Assembly (NCBI GenBank): GCA_045653945.1
Contig: JAZOML010000025.1
Coordinates: 1 to 62,378 of the forward strand
Reading direction: 5' to 3'
Source of the DNA: SIG673 sp045653945
GTDB taxonomy: Bacteria; Bacillota; Clostridia; Oscillospirales; CAG-272
DNA length: 62,378 nt
Shown here: positions 50,537-58,851 of the stretch, piece after piece
Position numbering within the stretch: the first letter of the stretch is position 1
Layout: the number at the start of each line of letters is the position of its first letter
Made by a program: the position numbers and the translations under genes
Notes under the pieces: model-generated
What the model was told of the DNA's origin: nothing
The model's input: only the letters and a program-made list of their open reading frames with translations
The model's database searches: none

Positions 50537-51631
50537 TTACTTAAAAATCAACGCAAATGCGTCTTTAAATGCCACAAATACAACAAGTGTCATAAGCAGC
50601 GTTATCCCGATAACCGTCGTCCACTCTTCGATTTTTCTCGGTATTGGGCGGCGTATTATCGCCTCAATTATAAGAAATATAATCTTTCCACCGTCAAGTC
50701 CCGGGATTGGAAGAAGATTAAATACTCCAAGGTTCATTGAAAGTACTACTGCGATATTCAAAACTGAGTTAATTCCAAGCTTGGCCGCCTCTCCGATAAC
50801 CTCGCCGACGCCTATCGGTCCGGACATATGCTCAAGACCGTATTTACCGGTTATCATACCGGAAATACTGTCAAAAACCTGAGTTATGGCATTTGTGCTA
50901 CCGTAAAACGATTGCTTTAAGGTATTTACAAAATTCTTTTCCTCAGCATATACCTTAAAATTAATAACTCCAAAGGTTACACCTTGAGTTTCAGCAGTTG
51001 GAAATTTAACGTTTTTAAACGTAAGCTCCTGTCCGTCTCTGATAACCACAACGTCAACGGGGTCCTCGCCGTCAGCAAAAATGGAATAAACAAGCTCGTC
51101 GGCGGTATGAACTTTTCGGTCTCCCACCTTAATAATTTCATCGCCTGACTTGATACCTGCAAACTCCTCAATTTTAAGTTCCGGATTAGCCGTATCTGTA
51201 AAAAACGCAATTTTGGTAGAACCGTATTTTTCCGTTCCTATAACAATTACCGTCATAATAACAAAGCCTAAAAGGAAATTCATAAAAGCACCTGCGGCAA
51301 TTATAATTATTCTTTGCCATACGGGCTTTGAAGGAAAGGAATCCTTAGATATTTCCGTTTTTTGCACAGTTACGGTTTTACCGTATTCATCCGTTATCTC
51401 TTCCGTACCGTCCTCAATGCTATTGTATCCCCCTATCGGGAAGGCTCTAAACGAGTACACCGTACCGCTTTTTTTACTTTTTTTAGAAAGGAGCTTCGGT
51501 CCCATACCGATGGCAAATTCATTTACTCTTACACCGAAAATACGACAAGCAATAAAGTGTCCAAGCTCGTGAACAAAAATCAGCACACCGAAAACGATGA
51601 CCGTTATTAAAAATACTCCTATTGTTCCCAT
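50537..51631 (-). CDS. rseP: Site-2 protease RseP/RasP
   Basis: Intramembrane zinc protease that cleaves anti-sigma factors and signal-peptide remnants. 364 residues: FVHELGHFIA gives HExxH in the first membrane helix, a central PDZ domain (about 160-245, GIKSGDEIIKVGDRKV), and LLPIPGLDGGKI carries the third ligand. Located between dxr and ispG as in other Firmicutes. Confidence 0.96.
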   Translation of the reverse strand: MGTIGVFLITVIVFGVLIFVHELGHFIACRIFGVRVNEFAIGMGPKLLSKKSKKSGTVYSFRAFPIGGYNSIEDGTEEITDEYGKTVTVQKTEISKDSFPSKPVWQRIIIIAAGAFMNFLLGFVIMTVIVIGTEKYGSTKIAFFTDTANPELKIEEFAGIKSGDEIIKVGDRKVHTADELVYSIFADGEDPVDVVVIRDGQELTFKNVKFPTAETQGVTFGVINFKVYAEEKNFVNTLKQSFYGSTNAITQVFDSISGMITGKYGLEHMSGPIGVGEVIGEAAKLGINSVLNIAVVLSMNLGVFNLLPIPGLDGGKIIFLIIEAIIRRPIPRKIEEWTTVIGITLLMTLVVFVAFKDAFALIFK

Positions 51632-51652
51632 AAAGGGGTTCCTCCGTTTGTT

Positions 51653-52795
51653 TTAAGCGTTTTCTCTTACGCTCGCTCTTGCTTTTGTATCTGCCTCAAA
51701 CACTGCCTCGGGCGAAATTCCGTCGCTTCCCGACTTAAGTGTTGCGCTTTCAACAAGCTCAAAAAGCTTTGGAAGTGAAATTTTGTCCTGCAAAAACAGG
51801 GCAACCGCTTCCTCGTTTGCACCGTTGAGAGCCGCACCGTAGCTACCGCCCATTTTATGCACTCTTTTTGCAAGTGAAAGAAGTGGGAAGGTTTCGAAGT
51901 CAGGCTCATAGAAGGTCATTTTTGAAAGCTTAGCAAAATCAAGCGGCTCTGCTATACCGTCTATACGCTGCGGTGCGGTCAGCGCATACTGAATACAGGA
52001 GCGCATATCGGGTGAGCCGAGCTGAGCGATAATCATATTATCTTTATATTCCACCATCGAGTGAATTATGCTCTCGCGTTGAACTATAACGTCAATCCTC
52101 TCGACTGGTTTATCAAAAAGCCAAGCTGCCTCGATAACCTCAAAGCCTTTATTCATAAGAGTCGCACTGTCGATAGTGATTTTAACACCCATATTCCAAG
52201 TCGGGTGCTTTAGCGCCTGCATAGCCGTAACTGTAGCGAGCTTTTCTTTAGTATACCCGAAAAAAGGTCCGCCCGATGCCGTTAGGATAATTCTTTTTAC
52301 GTCCTGACTTCTTCCTGCCTTAAGCGATTGCCATACGGCACAGTGTTCGCTGTCAACAGGAAGAATTTCCTTGCCCATTTTTTTAGCAAGTGGCATTACG
52401 TATGCGCCCGCAGTAACAAGGCTTTCCTTGTTTGCAAGTGCAAGATTTTTTCCGCTTTCAAGCGTTCTTACAGTCGGCATAAGACCAGCAACGCCTGTAA
52501 TAGAGTTAAGAACGGTATCCGCATCACTTTCGAGCGCAACCTTTGCCGCTGCGTCCTTTCCGCCGATTACGGTACAGTCTGTATCCCTTATTGCTGCTCT
52601 TAACAGTATCGCCGCATTTTCGTCGTTTACTGCGCAGAGCTTTATACCGAATTCGCGTATTATCTGCTCCGCTTTAGCTATATTCTTGCCACAGCTTACG
52701 GCTGTAACAGTATAGCCTTGTTTTTTTGCAACGTCAAGCGACTGAGTACCTACGGAGCCCGTACATCCAAGCACCGCTATTTTTTTGTTTTCCAT
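51653..52795 (-). CDS. dxr: 1-deoxy-D-xylulose 5-phosphate reductoisomerase
   Basis: MEP-pathway enzyme using NADPH and a divalent metal. 380 residues: NADPH-binding VLGCTGSVGTQSLD at the N-terminus, LANKESLVTAG, PVDSEHCAVWQ with metal ligands, TASGGPFFG, and HPTWNMGVKITIDSATLMNKG. Co-linear with cdsA (4-bp gap) and rseP. Confidence 0.98.
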   Translation of the reverse strand: MENKKIAVLGCTGSVGTQSLDVAKKQGYTVTAVSCGKNIAKAEQIIREFGIKLCAVNDENAAILLRAAIRDTDCTVIGGKDAAAKVALESDADTVLNSITGVAGLMPTVRTLESGKNLALANKESLVTAGAYVMPLAKKMGKEILPVDSEHCAVWQSLKAGRSQDVKRIILTASGGPFFGYTKEKLATVTAMQALKHPTWNMGVKITIDSATLMNKGFEVIEAAWLFDKPVERIDVIVQRESIIHSMVEYKDNMIIAQLGSPDMRSCIQYALTAPQRIDGIAEPLDFAKLSKMTFYEPDFETFPLLSLAKRVHKMGGSYGAALNGANEEAVALFLQDKISLPKLFELVESATLKSGSDGISPEAVFEADTKARASVRENA

Positions 52796-52799
52796 TTTA

Positions 52800-53666
52800 T
52801 CACCAAGCAGTAAAGAGATTTACTCCAAAGCCTGAGCAAACCACGCAAACGGCATATACGAATACTGCAACGGTAATAAGTGAATCAAATCTATCCATAA
52901 CGCCACCGTGTCCAGGGAAAAGCTTACCATAGTCCTTTATGCCGTATTCTCTTTTTAAAAGCGAGGCTATAAGGTCGCCTATCTGACTTACAAGACAACC
53001 GACAAGGGCAATACCAAGAAGCATAAAGTAATTAGGTACCTTTCCAAAACCAAAGTGCATTACAATACCGACAATAGACATTATAACCACTCCTCCAACG
53101 ATACCGCCGATAGCACCCTCAACAGTCTTTTTTGGGCTGACGTCGGGTATAAGCTTGTGTTTTCCAAAGAAAACTCCGACAAAGTATGCCGATGCATCGC
53201 ATATCCAAGGAAGCGCAAAGGTTATAAAGAACAATGCAAGTCCGTAGTCTGCATTGAAGTCGCGAAGAAGCGTAAATGCAGAAAAGCCAAAGCTTAGATA
53301 TACCGTCATAAGAGCCGATTGGGTTGCCGTTGAAAGCTTAATCTCCCCCTTTGAAAATACCGCCGCTGCCATTACGACTATGAAATAAATCATATATAGA
53401 AGCAGCATTATCGCAAGATAGCGTTGACTATCAACGATAATTCCTTTTCTCAAAAGCAAAAGAAGTGCCTGCGCTGTAAACGCCACCGTGAGTGTGGGAA
53501 CAGTTATCAGGGGCTTACTAAAAAGTCCCGTACATTTTAAAATTTCGCCTGCTCCAACCGTTCCTAGAACAGCGAAAAAGAACACAAGTGCCCAATCACA
53601 GGGGGCAATGAAAAACGGTATAAGTATCGGTATTCCGAAAATAGATGTCAGTATTCTCGTTTTCAT
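52800..53666 (-). CDS. cdsA: Phosphatidate cytidylyltransferase
   Basis: Makes CDP-diacylglycerol for phospholipid synthesis. 288-residue membrane protein with about eight helices and the C-terminal signature region containing KDYGKLFPGHGGVMDRFDS. Between uppS and dxr. Confidence 0.96.
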   Translation of the reverse strand: MKTRILTSIFGIPILIPFFIAPCDWALVFFFAVLGTVGAGEILKCTGLFSKPLITVPTLTVAFTAQALLLLLRKGIIVDSQRYLAIMLLLYMIYFIVVMAAAVFSKGEIKLSTATQSALMTVYLSFGFSAFTLLRDFNADYGLALFFITFALPWICDASAYFVGVFFGKHKLIPDVSPKKTVEGAIGGIVGGVVIMSIVGIVMHFGFGKVPNYFMLLGIALVGCLVSQIGDLIASLLKREYGIKDYGKLFPGHGGVMDRFDSLITVAVFVYAVCVVCSGFGVNLFTAW

Positions 53667-53686
53667 GCTATCACATCCTTAAAAAG

Positions 53687-54421
53687 TTATTTTACTGCAC
53701 CAAAGCGTCTTGTACGCTTATAGTACTCATCTATTGCCTTTTGCACATCAGCAGAAGTAAAATCGGGCCAAAGCGTTTCGGTAAAGTAAAATTCCGCATA
53801 CGCCGCCTGCCAGAGCAAAAAATTTGACAGTCTTTGCTCGCCCGCAGTTCTTATAACGAGGTCAAGCTCAGGGCTATCCGATGTGTATAGCGATTTTGAA
53901 ATATCTTCTTCACTTATACAGTCCTTGCCTGAGTCGATAAGCCTATTTACCGCACTGACAATTTCAGCACGCGAGCCGTAATTGAGTGCAATATTTAAAA
54001 TTTTTCCTTTGCTTTCCGTCAGCCTTTCAATTTTTTCCATTTTCCCAAGAAGCTTTTCAGAAAGTCCGTTTTTTTCTCCGATAAAATGTATACGCACGTC
54101 GTAATCCGCAGTACGCTTTGACACCTTATCAAGATATTTTTCAAGCAGGGACATTATTTTGTCAACCTCGTCCTTAGGACGTTTCCAATTTTCGGTAGAA
54201 AACGCATAAAATGTTATAGCCTGAACTCCGATTTTATCGCAGTATTCGACTATTTTCTCAAAGGTTTCAGCACCAACAATATGCCCTTGGTCTCTTGATT
54301 TGCCGCGAGCCTTAGCCCACCTGCCGTTTCCGTCCATAATAAACGCGATATGCTTTAAATCACTTCCGACCTTTACAAGCTCGCCGCTTTCGGTATAGAC
54401 GGGTAGAGTAAAATTATCCAT
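53687..54421 (-). CDS. uppS: Undecaprenyl diphosphate synthase
   Basis: cis-Prenyltransferase producing the C55 carrier for peptidoglycan. 244 residues; HIAFIMDGNGRWA with the catalytic Asp, FYAFSTENWKRP, and the C-terminal RTAGEQRLSNFLLWQAAY substrate loop. 15 bp after frr. Confidence 0.98.
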   Translation of the reverse strand: MDNFTLPVYTESGELVKVGSDLKHIAFIMDGNGRWAKARGKSRDQGHIVGAETFEKIVEYCDKIGVQAITFYAFSTENWKRPKDEVDKIMSLLEKYLDKVSKRTADYDVRIHFIGEKNGLSEKLLGKMEKIERLTESKGKILNIALNYGSRAEIVSAVNRLIDSGKDCISEEDISKSLYTSDSPELDLVIRTAGEQRLSNFLLWQAAYAEFYFTETLWPDFTSADVQKAIDEYYKRTRRFGAVK

Positions 54422-54436
54422 AATACACCCTTTAGG

Positions 54437-54991
54437 TTAAATAGACATTATTTCCTTTTCTTTTGCAGCGCCGATGCTTTCGATGTTCTTAATGTACTTA
54501 TCGGTCAAATCCTGAACGTTCTTTTCAGATGCCTTCTGCTCGTCCTCGGTCATCTCGCCGTTCTTCTTCATATCCTTAATCTTGTCATTTGCATCACGAC
54601 GGATGTTACGGATAACAACCTTTGCATCCTCGGTTTCTCTTTGTACCTGCTTTACAAGGTCCTTTCTTCTGTCCTCGGTGAGAGGCGGAATAGAAAGACG
54701 GATGGTTTTACCGTCGTTCTGAGGCTGAATTCCAAGGTCGGATGCCTGAATTGCCTTTTCAATCGCCTTAAGAAGCGACATATCCCAAGGATTGATAGCG
54801 ATAGTTCTTGCATCGGGAACGGAAATACTTGCTACGCCGTTAATAGGCGTGGGTGAACCGTAGTAATCAACGGTAATTCTATCAAGAATTGCAGGGTTTG
54901 CCTTACCTGCTCTGATGGTGGTGAGCTTGCTTTCAAAGCTCTGTACGGATTTTTGCATTTTGGTTTCAAATTCTTTGGTATCGAGTTTCAT
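54437..54991 (-). CDS. frr: Ribosome recycling factor
   Basis: Splits post-termination ribosomes with EF-G. 184 residues, standard length; RAGKANPAILDRITVDYYG and a helical C-terminal arm. 41 bp after pyrH. Confidence 0.98.
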   Translation of the reverse strand: MKLDTKEFETKMQKSVQSFESKLTTIRAGKANPAILDRITVDYYGSPTPINGVASISVPDARTIAINPWDMSLLKAIEKAIQASDLGIQPQNDGKTIRLSIPPLTEDRRKDLVKQVQRETEDAKVVIRNIRRDANDKIKDMKKNGEMTEDEQKASEKNVQDLTDKYIKNIESIGAAKEKEIMSI

Positions 54992-55032
54992 AATTTTTCT
55001 TTCCTTTCGTTTATGTAAATTTTATTTTTTCA

Positions 55033-55743
55033 TTAAACTGTTAGAAGGGTGCCTATCTTTTCACCCGAAACGGCCCTTACTATATTTTCGGGGTCTGCAA
55101 GTCCGAAAAGAAGCACCGTCATTTTGTTTTCAAGTCCAAACGTTGCCGCAGTAAGGTCGATAACGCCGAGGCGCTCACTGATTATTCTATCGTACGTGAT
55201 GTTATCAAGCTTAACTGCCGTCGGATCTTTTTTGGGGTCAGCGGTGTATACTCCGTCAATGTTCTTTGCAAAGAGAGATGCGTCAGCTCCAATCTCCGCC
55301 GCGCGCAGAAGTGCGCCCGTATCGGTGCTGAAGTAGGGGCTACCCGTTCCTGCTCCAAAAATAACAACCTTACCCTCGTTTAGGTATTTTACCGCCTTAT
55401 CTCTATCGTATGCCTCGCCTACGCCTTGAATTCCGACTGCAGTCATAACAACTGCGTCAATTCCAGCATTGATAAAGGTGTCCTGAAGTGCAAGTGCGTT
55501 CATAACGGTTGCGAGCATTCCCATCCTGTCCGCTCTTACTCTATCCATAGCTCCGCTTTGTCTGCCGCGCCAAATATTTCCACCGCCGCAAACAACTGCA
55601 ATTTGAGTACCAAGCTCACATGCCTTCTTTACCTTAGATGCTACAAGGTCCATAAAATCGTAGTTATACAGTCCCTTGCCGCCCTCAGCAAGTGCCTCAC
55701 CCGAGAGCTTCAAAAGCACTCTTTTATACTTTGGTCTATCCAT
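55033..55743 (-). CDS. pyrH: UMP kinase
   Basis: Hexameric UMP to UDP kinase of the amino-acid kinase fold. 236 residues: RVLLKLSGEALA at the N-terminus, VCGGGNIWRG, and VIFGAGTGSPYFSTDT. First gene of the 17-gene run; RBS AAAGGACGG. Confidence 0.98.
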   Translation of the reverse strand: MDRPKYKRVLLKLSGEALAEGGKGLYNYDFMDLVASKVKKACELGTQIAVVCGGGNIWRGRQSGAMDRVRADRMGMLATVMNALALQDTFINAGIDAVVMTAVGIQGVGEAYDRDKAVKYLNEGKVVIFGAGTGSPYFSTDTGALLRAAEIGADASLFAKNIDGVYTADPKKDPTAVKLDNITYDRIISERLGVIDLTAATFGLENKMTVLLFGLADPENIVRAVSGEKIGTLLTV

Positions 55744-55794
55744 TTTGGTTTCCGTCCTTTCAAATACATTGATATAATATAATTATTCTTATAT

Positions 55795-55823
55795 ATTATA
55801 TACTATTTCCATATAAATTTCAA
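55795..55823 (-). promoter_or_regulatory. Promoter of the pyrH-to-hisIE gene run
   Basis: TTGAAA (55818-55823), a 17-bp spacer and TATAAT (55795-55800) on the minus strand. It is the only clear promoter I find in front of this run. Confidence 0.7.
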
Positions 55824-55862
55824 GGCTTTTTTTATATTTTAATATTTATTTTTTTACAGCGC

Positions 55863-55900
55863 AAAAAAAATGCCTTCCGTTCTTTTTACAAACGGAAGGC
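55863..55900 (-). terminator. Terminator of the CobW GTPase operon
   Basis: The perfect stem GCCTTCCGTT / AACGGAAGGC has a 9-nt loop and is followed on the minus strand by eight T residues. Confidence 0.92.
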
Positions 55901-55950
55901 AAAAAATATCAAATTTTCGATTGCGGGTGCGATTGAAATACGTTTTTACA

Positions 55951-56889
55951 TCAATCAAAGGTTGCAACCGGCTCTTCGGGCTGCTCGGTTTTTTCCATTG
56001 AAATCAGGTGGAATACGGGACCTAAACCCTTATACATCTTGTGTTTTTCCTTTTTGAAGGTGGCGGTAACTGTAAACCATTGACCGTTTTCACACTCAAC
56101 GTTACTATCCGCAACGGTAACAACTCCGTGAAAGGTTGTATCGTCAGCGCAGCAGGTCATAACCATCCTACCAAAGGCAAACTCGTTCTTTTTAAGCGCT
56201 TCATCGCGCACCGTCATACCCTTGACTTTAATAGTTTTGCCAACGTATTTATCAAGGTCCTCAGCCATATCGCGATACCATATAGCATAATCTCTTTCGG
56301 ACACCTCAATAACGGGGGCGTCTATATCAAAAGGCAGGGGGTCTTCTATATTGTCCTGTTCAATTCTACCGTCAGTGTACTCATAGATAATACCTACTCT
56401 ACGACTTACTGCTCTTGCGGCGCTATGAAGCGCCATAATATCGGTTGAGGGGGTACATCTATTAAAAAATACAACACTGCAGCCCTGAAGCTTATCAAAC
56501 ATAAGGCTTCTCATATTAGCGTTATACGCCTTAAATGTTGTACTATCAACACACATAACCTCTTGATAGACAAACCAATTTTCAGGAATTACGTCATAAA
56601 AAACACTTGCAGGCCACATACCGTTAAGCTCAACCATAACTCTCTCTGCCTTATGCTTTTTGAGGAGCGCCTCAAGGTTTTCGGTTGTAAGCTCGGACGG
56701 CTCGTCGATTACCTCAACAAAAACCTGACCGCTATATGCACTGACGTCGTATTCTTCAATTCCCTCTTCGCATAAAAGGATAAGGGTGCGTTCCTTATTC
56801 TGAAAACGCTTGTCAGCCATTGTTTCGTGTACCATTTTGGTCTTTCCCGATTCAAGAAAGCCTGTAAAAACGTATACTGGAATTTCCAT
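55951..56889 (-). CDS. CobW-type GTPase fused to a YcgQ/DUF1980-like C-terminal domain
   Basis: 312 residues. The N-terminal P-loop domain (about 1-190) begins VYVFTGFLESGKTKMV. The C-terminal domain (about 200-300) has GKTIKVKGMTV and FAFGRMVMTCCADDTTFHGV, matching the conserved double-Cys region of YcgQ/DUF1980 proteins. In other bacteria YcgQ is a separate protein often encoded near CobW GTPases and permeases; here the two parts are one chain. Likely involved in metal supply. It follows the His-rich CobW gene by 37 bp. Confidence 0.8.
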   Translation of the reverse strand: MEIPVYVFTGFLESGKTKMVHETMADKRFQNKERTLILLCEEGIEEYDVSAYSGQVFVEVIDEPSELTTENLEALLKKHKAERVMVELNGMWPASVFYDVIPENWFVYQEVMCVDSTTFKAYNANMRSLMFDKLQGCSVVFFNRCTPSTDIMALHSAARAVSRRVGIIYEYTDGRIEQDNIEDPLPFDIDAPVIEVSERDYAIWYRDMAEDLDKYVGKTIKVKGMTVRDEALKKNEFAFGRMVMTCCADDTTFHGVVTVADSNVECENGQWFTVTATFKKEKHKMYKGLGPVFHLISMEKTEQPEEPVATFD

Positions 56890-56926
56890 TTATATATGTC
56901 CTTTCAAATCCTAAAAACTCGTTTAA

Positions 56927-58153
56927 TTAAACCCCGAGCAGCAATTTAATCTTATTTTCATCTATTTTTGCGCCAATTACACAAAGTCTTCCCGTGATAC
57001 CTGCACTGCCGTATCTTACGTCGGGCTCACCCGGTACGTAGTCAAAGTGTATCCACTGACCGTCCTGCCCCATAACAATACCCTTTGCACGTAAAATTAT
57101 GCCGTATTCTTCCTCTTTTTCAAGCTCGGAGAGAATATTTTTGATTTCGTCTACGGTAAAGCGCTTGGTTGTCTCATAGCCGCAGCTTGTGAAAACCTCG
57201 TCAGCGTGATGATGATGGTGATGATGTCCGCACTCACAGTCCTCGTCTTCGTGGTGATGGTGGTGGTGCTCGTGGCAACCGCACTCACAATCCTCGTCGT
57301 CGTGATGATGGTGGTGGTGCTCGTGGCAACCGCAATCACAGTCCTCGTCGTCGTGATGATGGTGGTGGTGCTCGTGGCAACCGCAATCACAGTCCTCGTC
57401 GTCGTGGTGATGGTGGTGGTGCTCGTGGCAACCGCAATCACAGTCCTCGTCGTCGTGGTGATGGTGATGCTCGTGGCAACCGCACTCACAATCCTCGTCG
57501 TCGTGATGATGGTGGTGGTGCTGATGCTTTATAAGCTCTTCAAGCTCTTCTTTAAGGGTGTCATTACCCTCGATTGCCTCTAAAATTTGCTTACCGGTAA
57601 GCTCGTCCCAAGGTGTTGTTACTATAACCGCATTGGGATTTTTCTCGCGAAGGAGCGCAAAGGCAACGGCGATTTTTTCCTCGGTCATACCGCCCGTATG
57701 GCTCATAATTATAGCCGAAGCGCTCTCAACCTGATCGTTATAGAACTCACCGAAATTCTTCATATACATCTTGCACTTGGAAGCATCACAAACCGCAGTG
57801 AAGGAGTTAAGCCTTGCGTCCTCGTTTTCAACACCCTGAACGGCTCTGATAACGTCGGAAAGCTTGCCAACGCCCGAAGGCTCAATGAGTATTCTATCGG
57901 GGTGGAATTCGTCAAGCACTTGTGCAAGAGCCTTGCCGAAATCTCCGACAAGCGAACAACAAATACAACCCGAATTCATTTCCGTTATATTGATGCCTGC
58001 GTCCTGTAAAAATCCGCCGTCAATACCGATTTCGCCGAACTCGTTTTCTATAAGAACAAGCTTTTCGCCTGCATAAGCCTCTTTTATGAGCTTTTTGATA
58101 AGCGTGGTCTTTCCCGCACCGAGAAATCCCGAAATTATATCTATCTTGGTCAT
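56927..58153 (-). CDS. CobW/ZNG1-type GTP-binding metallochaperone with Asp/Cys/His repeat array
   Basis: 408 residues. G3E GTPase with Walker A GFLGAGKTT (residues 9-17) and the metal-binding CxCC motif SGCICCSL (Cys63/65/66), a C-terminal CobW_C domain (about 325-408), and between them six near-identical 16-17-residue units of DDEDC[DE]CGCHE plus five to seven histidines. The array could bind many Zn2+ ions (inference). It has its own promoter and heads a two-gene operon with another CobW GTPase. Confidence 0.92.
   Translation of the reverse strand: MTKIDIISGFLGAGKTTLIKKLIKEAYAGEKLVLIENEFGEIGIDGGFLQDAGINITEMNSGCICCSLVGDFGKALAQVLDEFHPDRILIEPSGVGKLSDVIRAVQGVENEDARLNSFTAVCDASKCKMYMKNFGEFYNDQVESASAIIMSHTGGMTEEKIAVAFALLREKNPNAVIVTTPWDELTGKQILEAIEGNDTLKEELEELIKHQHHHHHHDDEDCECGCHEHHHHHDDEDCDCGCHEHHHHHHDDEDCDCGCHEHHHHHHDDEDCDCGCHEHHHHHHDDEDCECGCHEHHHHHHEDEDCECGHHHHHHHADEVFTSCGYETTKRFTVDEIKNILSELEKEEEYGIILRAKGIVMGQDGQWIHFDYVPGEPDVRYGSAGITGRLCVIGAKIDENKIKLLLGV
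57229..57525 (-). repeat. Coding tandem repeat (about 51-bp unit) of the metallochaperone
   Basis: Six in-frame units encode DDEDCxCGCHE plus a His run. The DNA units are nearly identical, so copy number could change by slippage or recombination. Not a CRISPR array: units are contiguous and coding, without spacers. Confidence 0.9.
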
Positions 58154-58191
58154 AAATATTACCTCACTTGCATATTTTACTTCAATATATA

Positions 58192-58220
58192 ATTATATCC
58201 CCTTTTTACCTCAATGTCAA
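58192..58220 (-). promoter_or_regulatory. Promoter of the CobW two-gene operon
   Basis: TTGACA (58215-58220), a 17-bp spacer and TATAAT (58192-58197) on the minus strand. Confidence 0.88.
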
Positions 58221-58285
58221 GGGCTTAAAGTGGTTTTAATTTAAAATATTATATCATTTATAAATAATTATTTTTCGGTTATTAC

Positions 58286-58314
58286 TTGACAAATCAATAT
58301 TAATTTGTTATACT
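58286..58314 (+). promoter_or_regulatory. tRNA-Pro locus promoter
   Basis: TTGACA (58286-58291), a 17-bp spacer and TATACT (58309-58314). It reads into the first tRNA-Pro 5' fragment. Confidence 0.85.
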
Positions 58315-58322
58315 GTTATAGA

Positions 58323-58350
58323 AATATTTATCGGGATGTAGCGCAGTTGG
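58323..58350 (+). repeat. 28-bp direct repeat, copy A (leader plus first 19 nt of a tRNA-Pro)
   Basis: Nine leader bases AATATTTAT plus CGGGATGTAGCGCAGTTGG, then unrelated sequence. An identical 28-bp copy lies at 58485-58512. The tRNA is cut inside the D-loop. Confidence 0.85.
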
Positions 58351-58484
58351 GGACGTTTGCGACCGCCTCCGGTGGAGGATTCAGGGAGCAATAAGGAGTG
58401 GCAGCCGTCGCAGAGCCTTGCGATAGCTTTGGCGATGCGGTAACGGCAACAGGAAGCGCAGCGGACAACTGCTAACAAAAATTG
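58351..58484. repeat. 134-bp hairpin-rich insert between tRNA-Pro fragments
   Basis: Contains CCTCC/GGAGG, TCGCA/TGCGA and GCCGT/ACGGC pairings and no credible gene. Flanked by the 28-bp direct repeat, as a small mobile or att-derived insert would be. Confidence 0.45.
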
Positions 58485-58493
58485 AATATTTAT

Positions 58494-58531
58494 CGGGATG
58501 TAGCGCAGTTGGTAGCGCGCCTGGTTTGGGA
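58494..58531 (+). pseudogene. tRNA-Pro 5' half, truncated after the anticodon loop
   Basis: Follows tRNA-Pro from the acceptor CGGGATG through the D-arm and anticodon stem CCTGG to the loop TTTGGGA (anticodon TGG), then diverges. No matching T-arm or acceptor 3' strand follows, so it cannot make a tRNA. The break at the anticodon loop is a typical tyrosine recombinase crossover position. Confidence 0.7.
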
Positions 58532-58696
58532 GCATGCAGGCGGCTTTCGCTTCTTGATTTTTCAAACGCTCGAAAACCCTTGAAAACATTGACTTTTTCG
58601 GTTGTTACCCTTTTCAAAAAAACACCGACAAAATGTTTTGACCACAGATTTGACCACTTACAGAAATTGACTAAAAATCGAATAAAAATCACACAT

Positions 58697-58772
58697 CGGG
58701 GTGTGGCGCAGTTGGTAGCGCGCGACGTTTGGGACGTCGATGCCGCAGGTTCGAATCCTGTCACTCCGACCA
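58697..58772 (+). tRNA. tRNA-Pro (anticodon TGG)
   Basis: Intact 76-nt cloverleaf with CCA. Acceptor CGGGGTG/CACTCCG (one G-T), anticodon stem CGACG/CGTCG with loop TTTGGGA, T-stem GCAGG/CCTGT-type pairing with TTCGAAT. Its acceptor and anticodon stem differ from the truncated copy at 58494. No strong promoter of its own lies immediately upstream; the promoter at 58286 may serve it. Confidence 0.94.
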
Positions 58773-58775
58773 TTT

Positions 58776-58808
58776 GGGCTCTGAAAAGCGATTTTCAGAG
58801 CCTTTTTA
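58776..58808 (+). terminator. tRNA-Pro terminator
   Basis: The perfect stem GGCTCTGAAAA / TTTTCAGAGCC has a 4-nt loop and is followed by TTTTT. Confidence 0.92.
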
Positions 58809-58851
58809 ATTATGACATCGTTTATATCATTGTAATTAAATTATACATTAT

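Noticed and set aside
57229..57525. CRISPR-like array
   Set aside because: Units are contiguous, in frame and of coding sense with no unique spacers; no cas genes in the window.
57206..57583. Plus-strand repeat protein rich in Val, Met and Leu
   Set aside because: It is the antisense reading of the Asp/Cys/His repeats of the metallochaperone.
58381..58773. 130-residue minus-strand frame starting MVGVTGFEPAAS
   Set aside because: Antisense translation of tRNA-Pro, a well-known annotation artefact.
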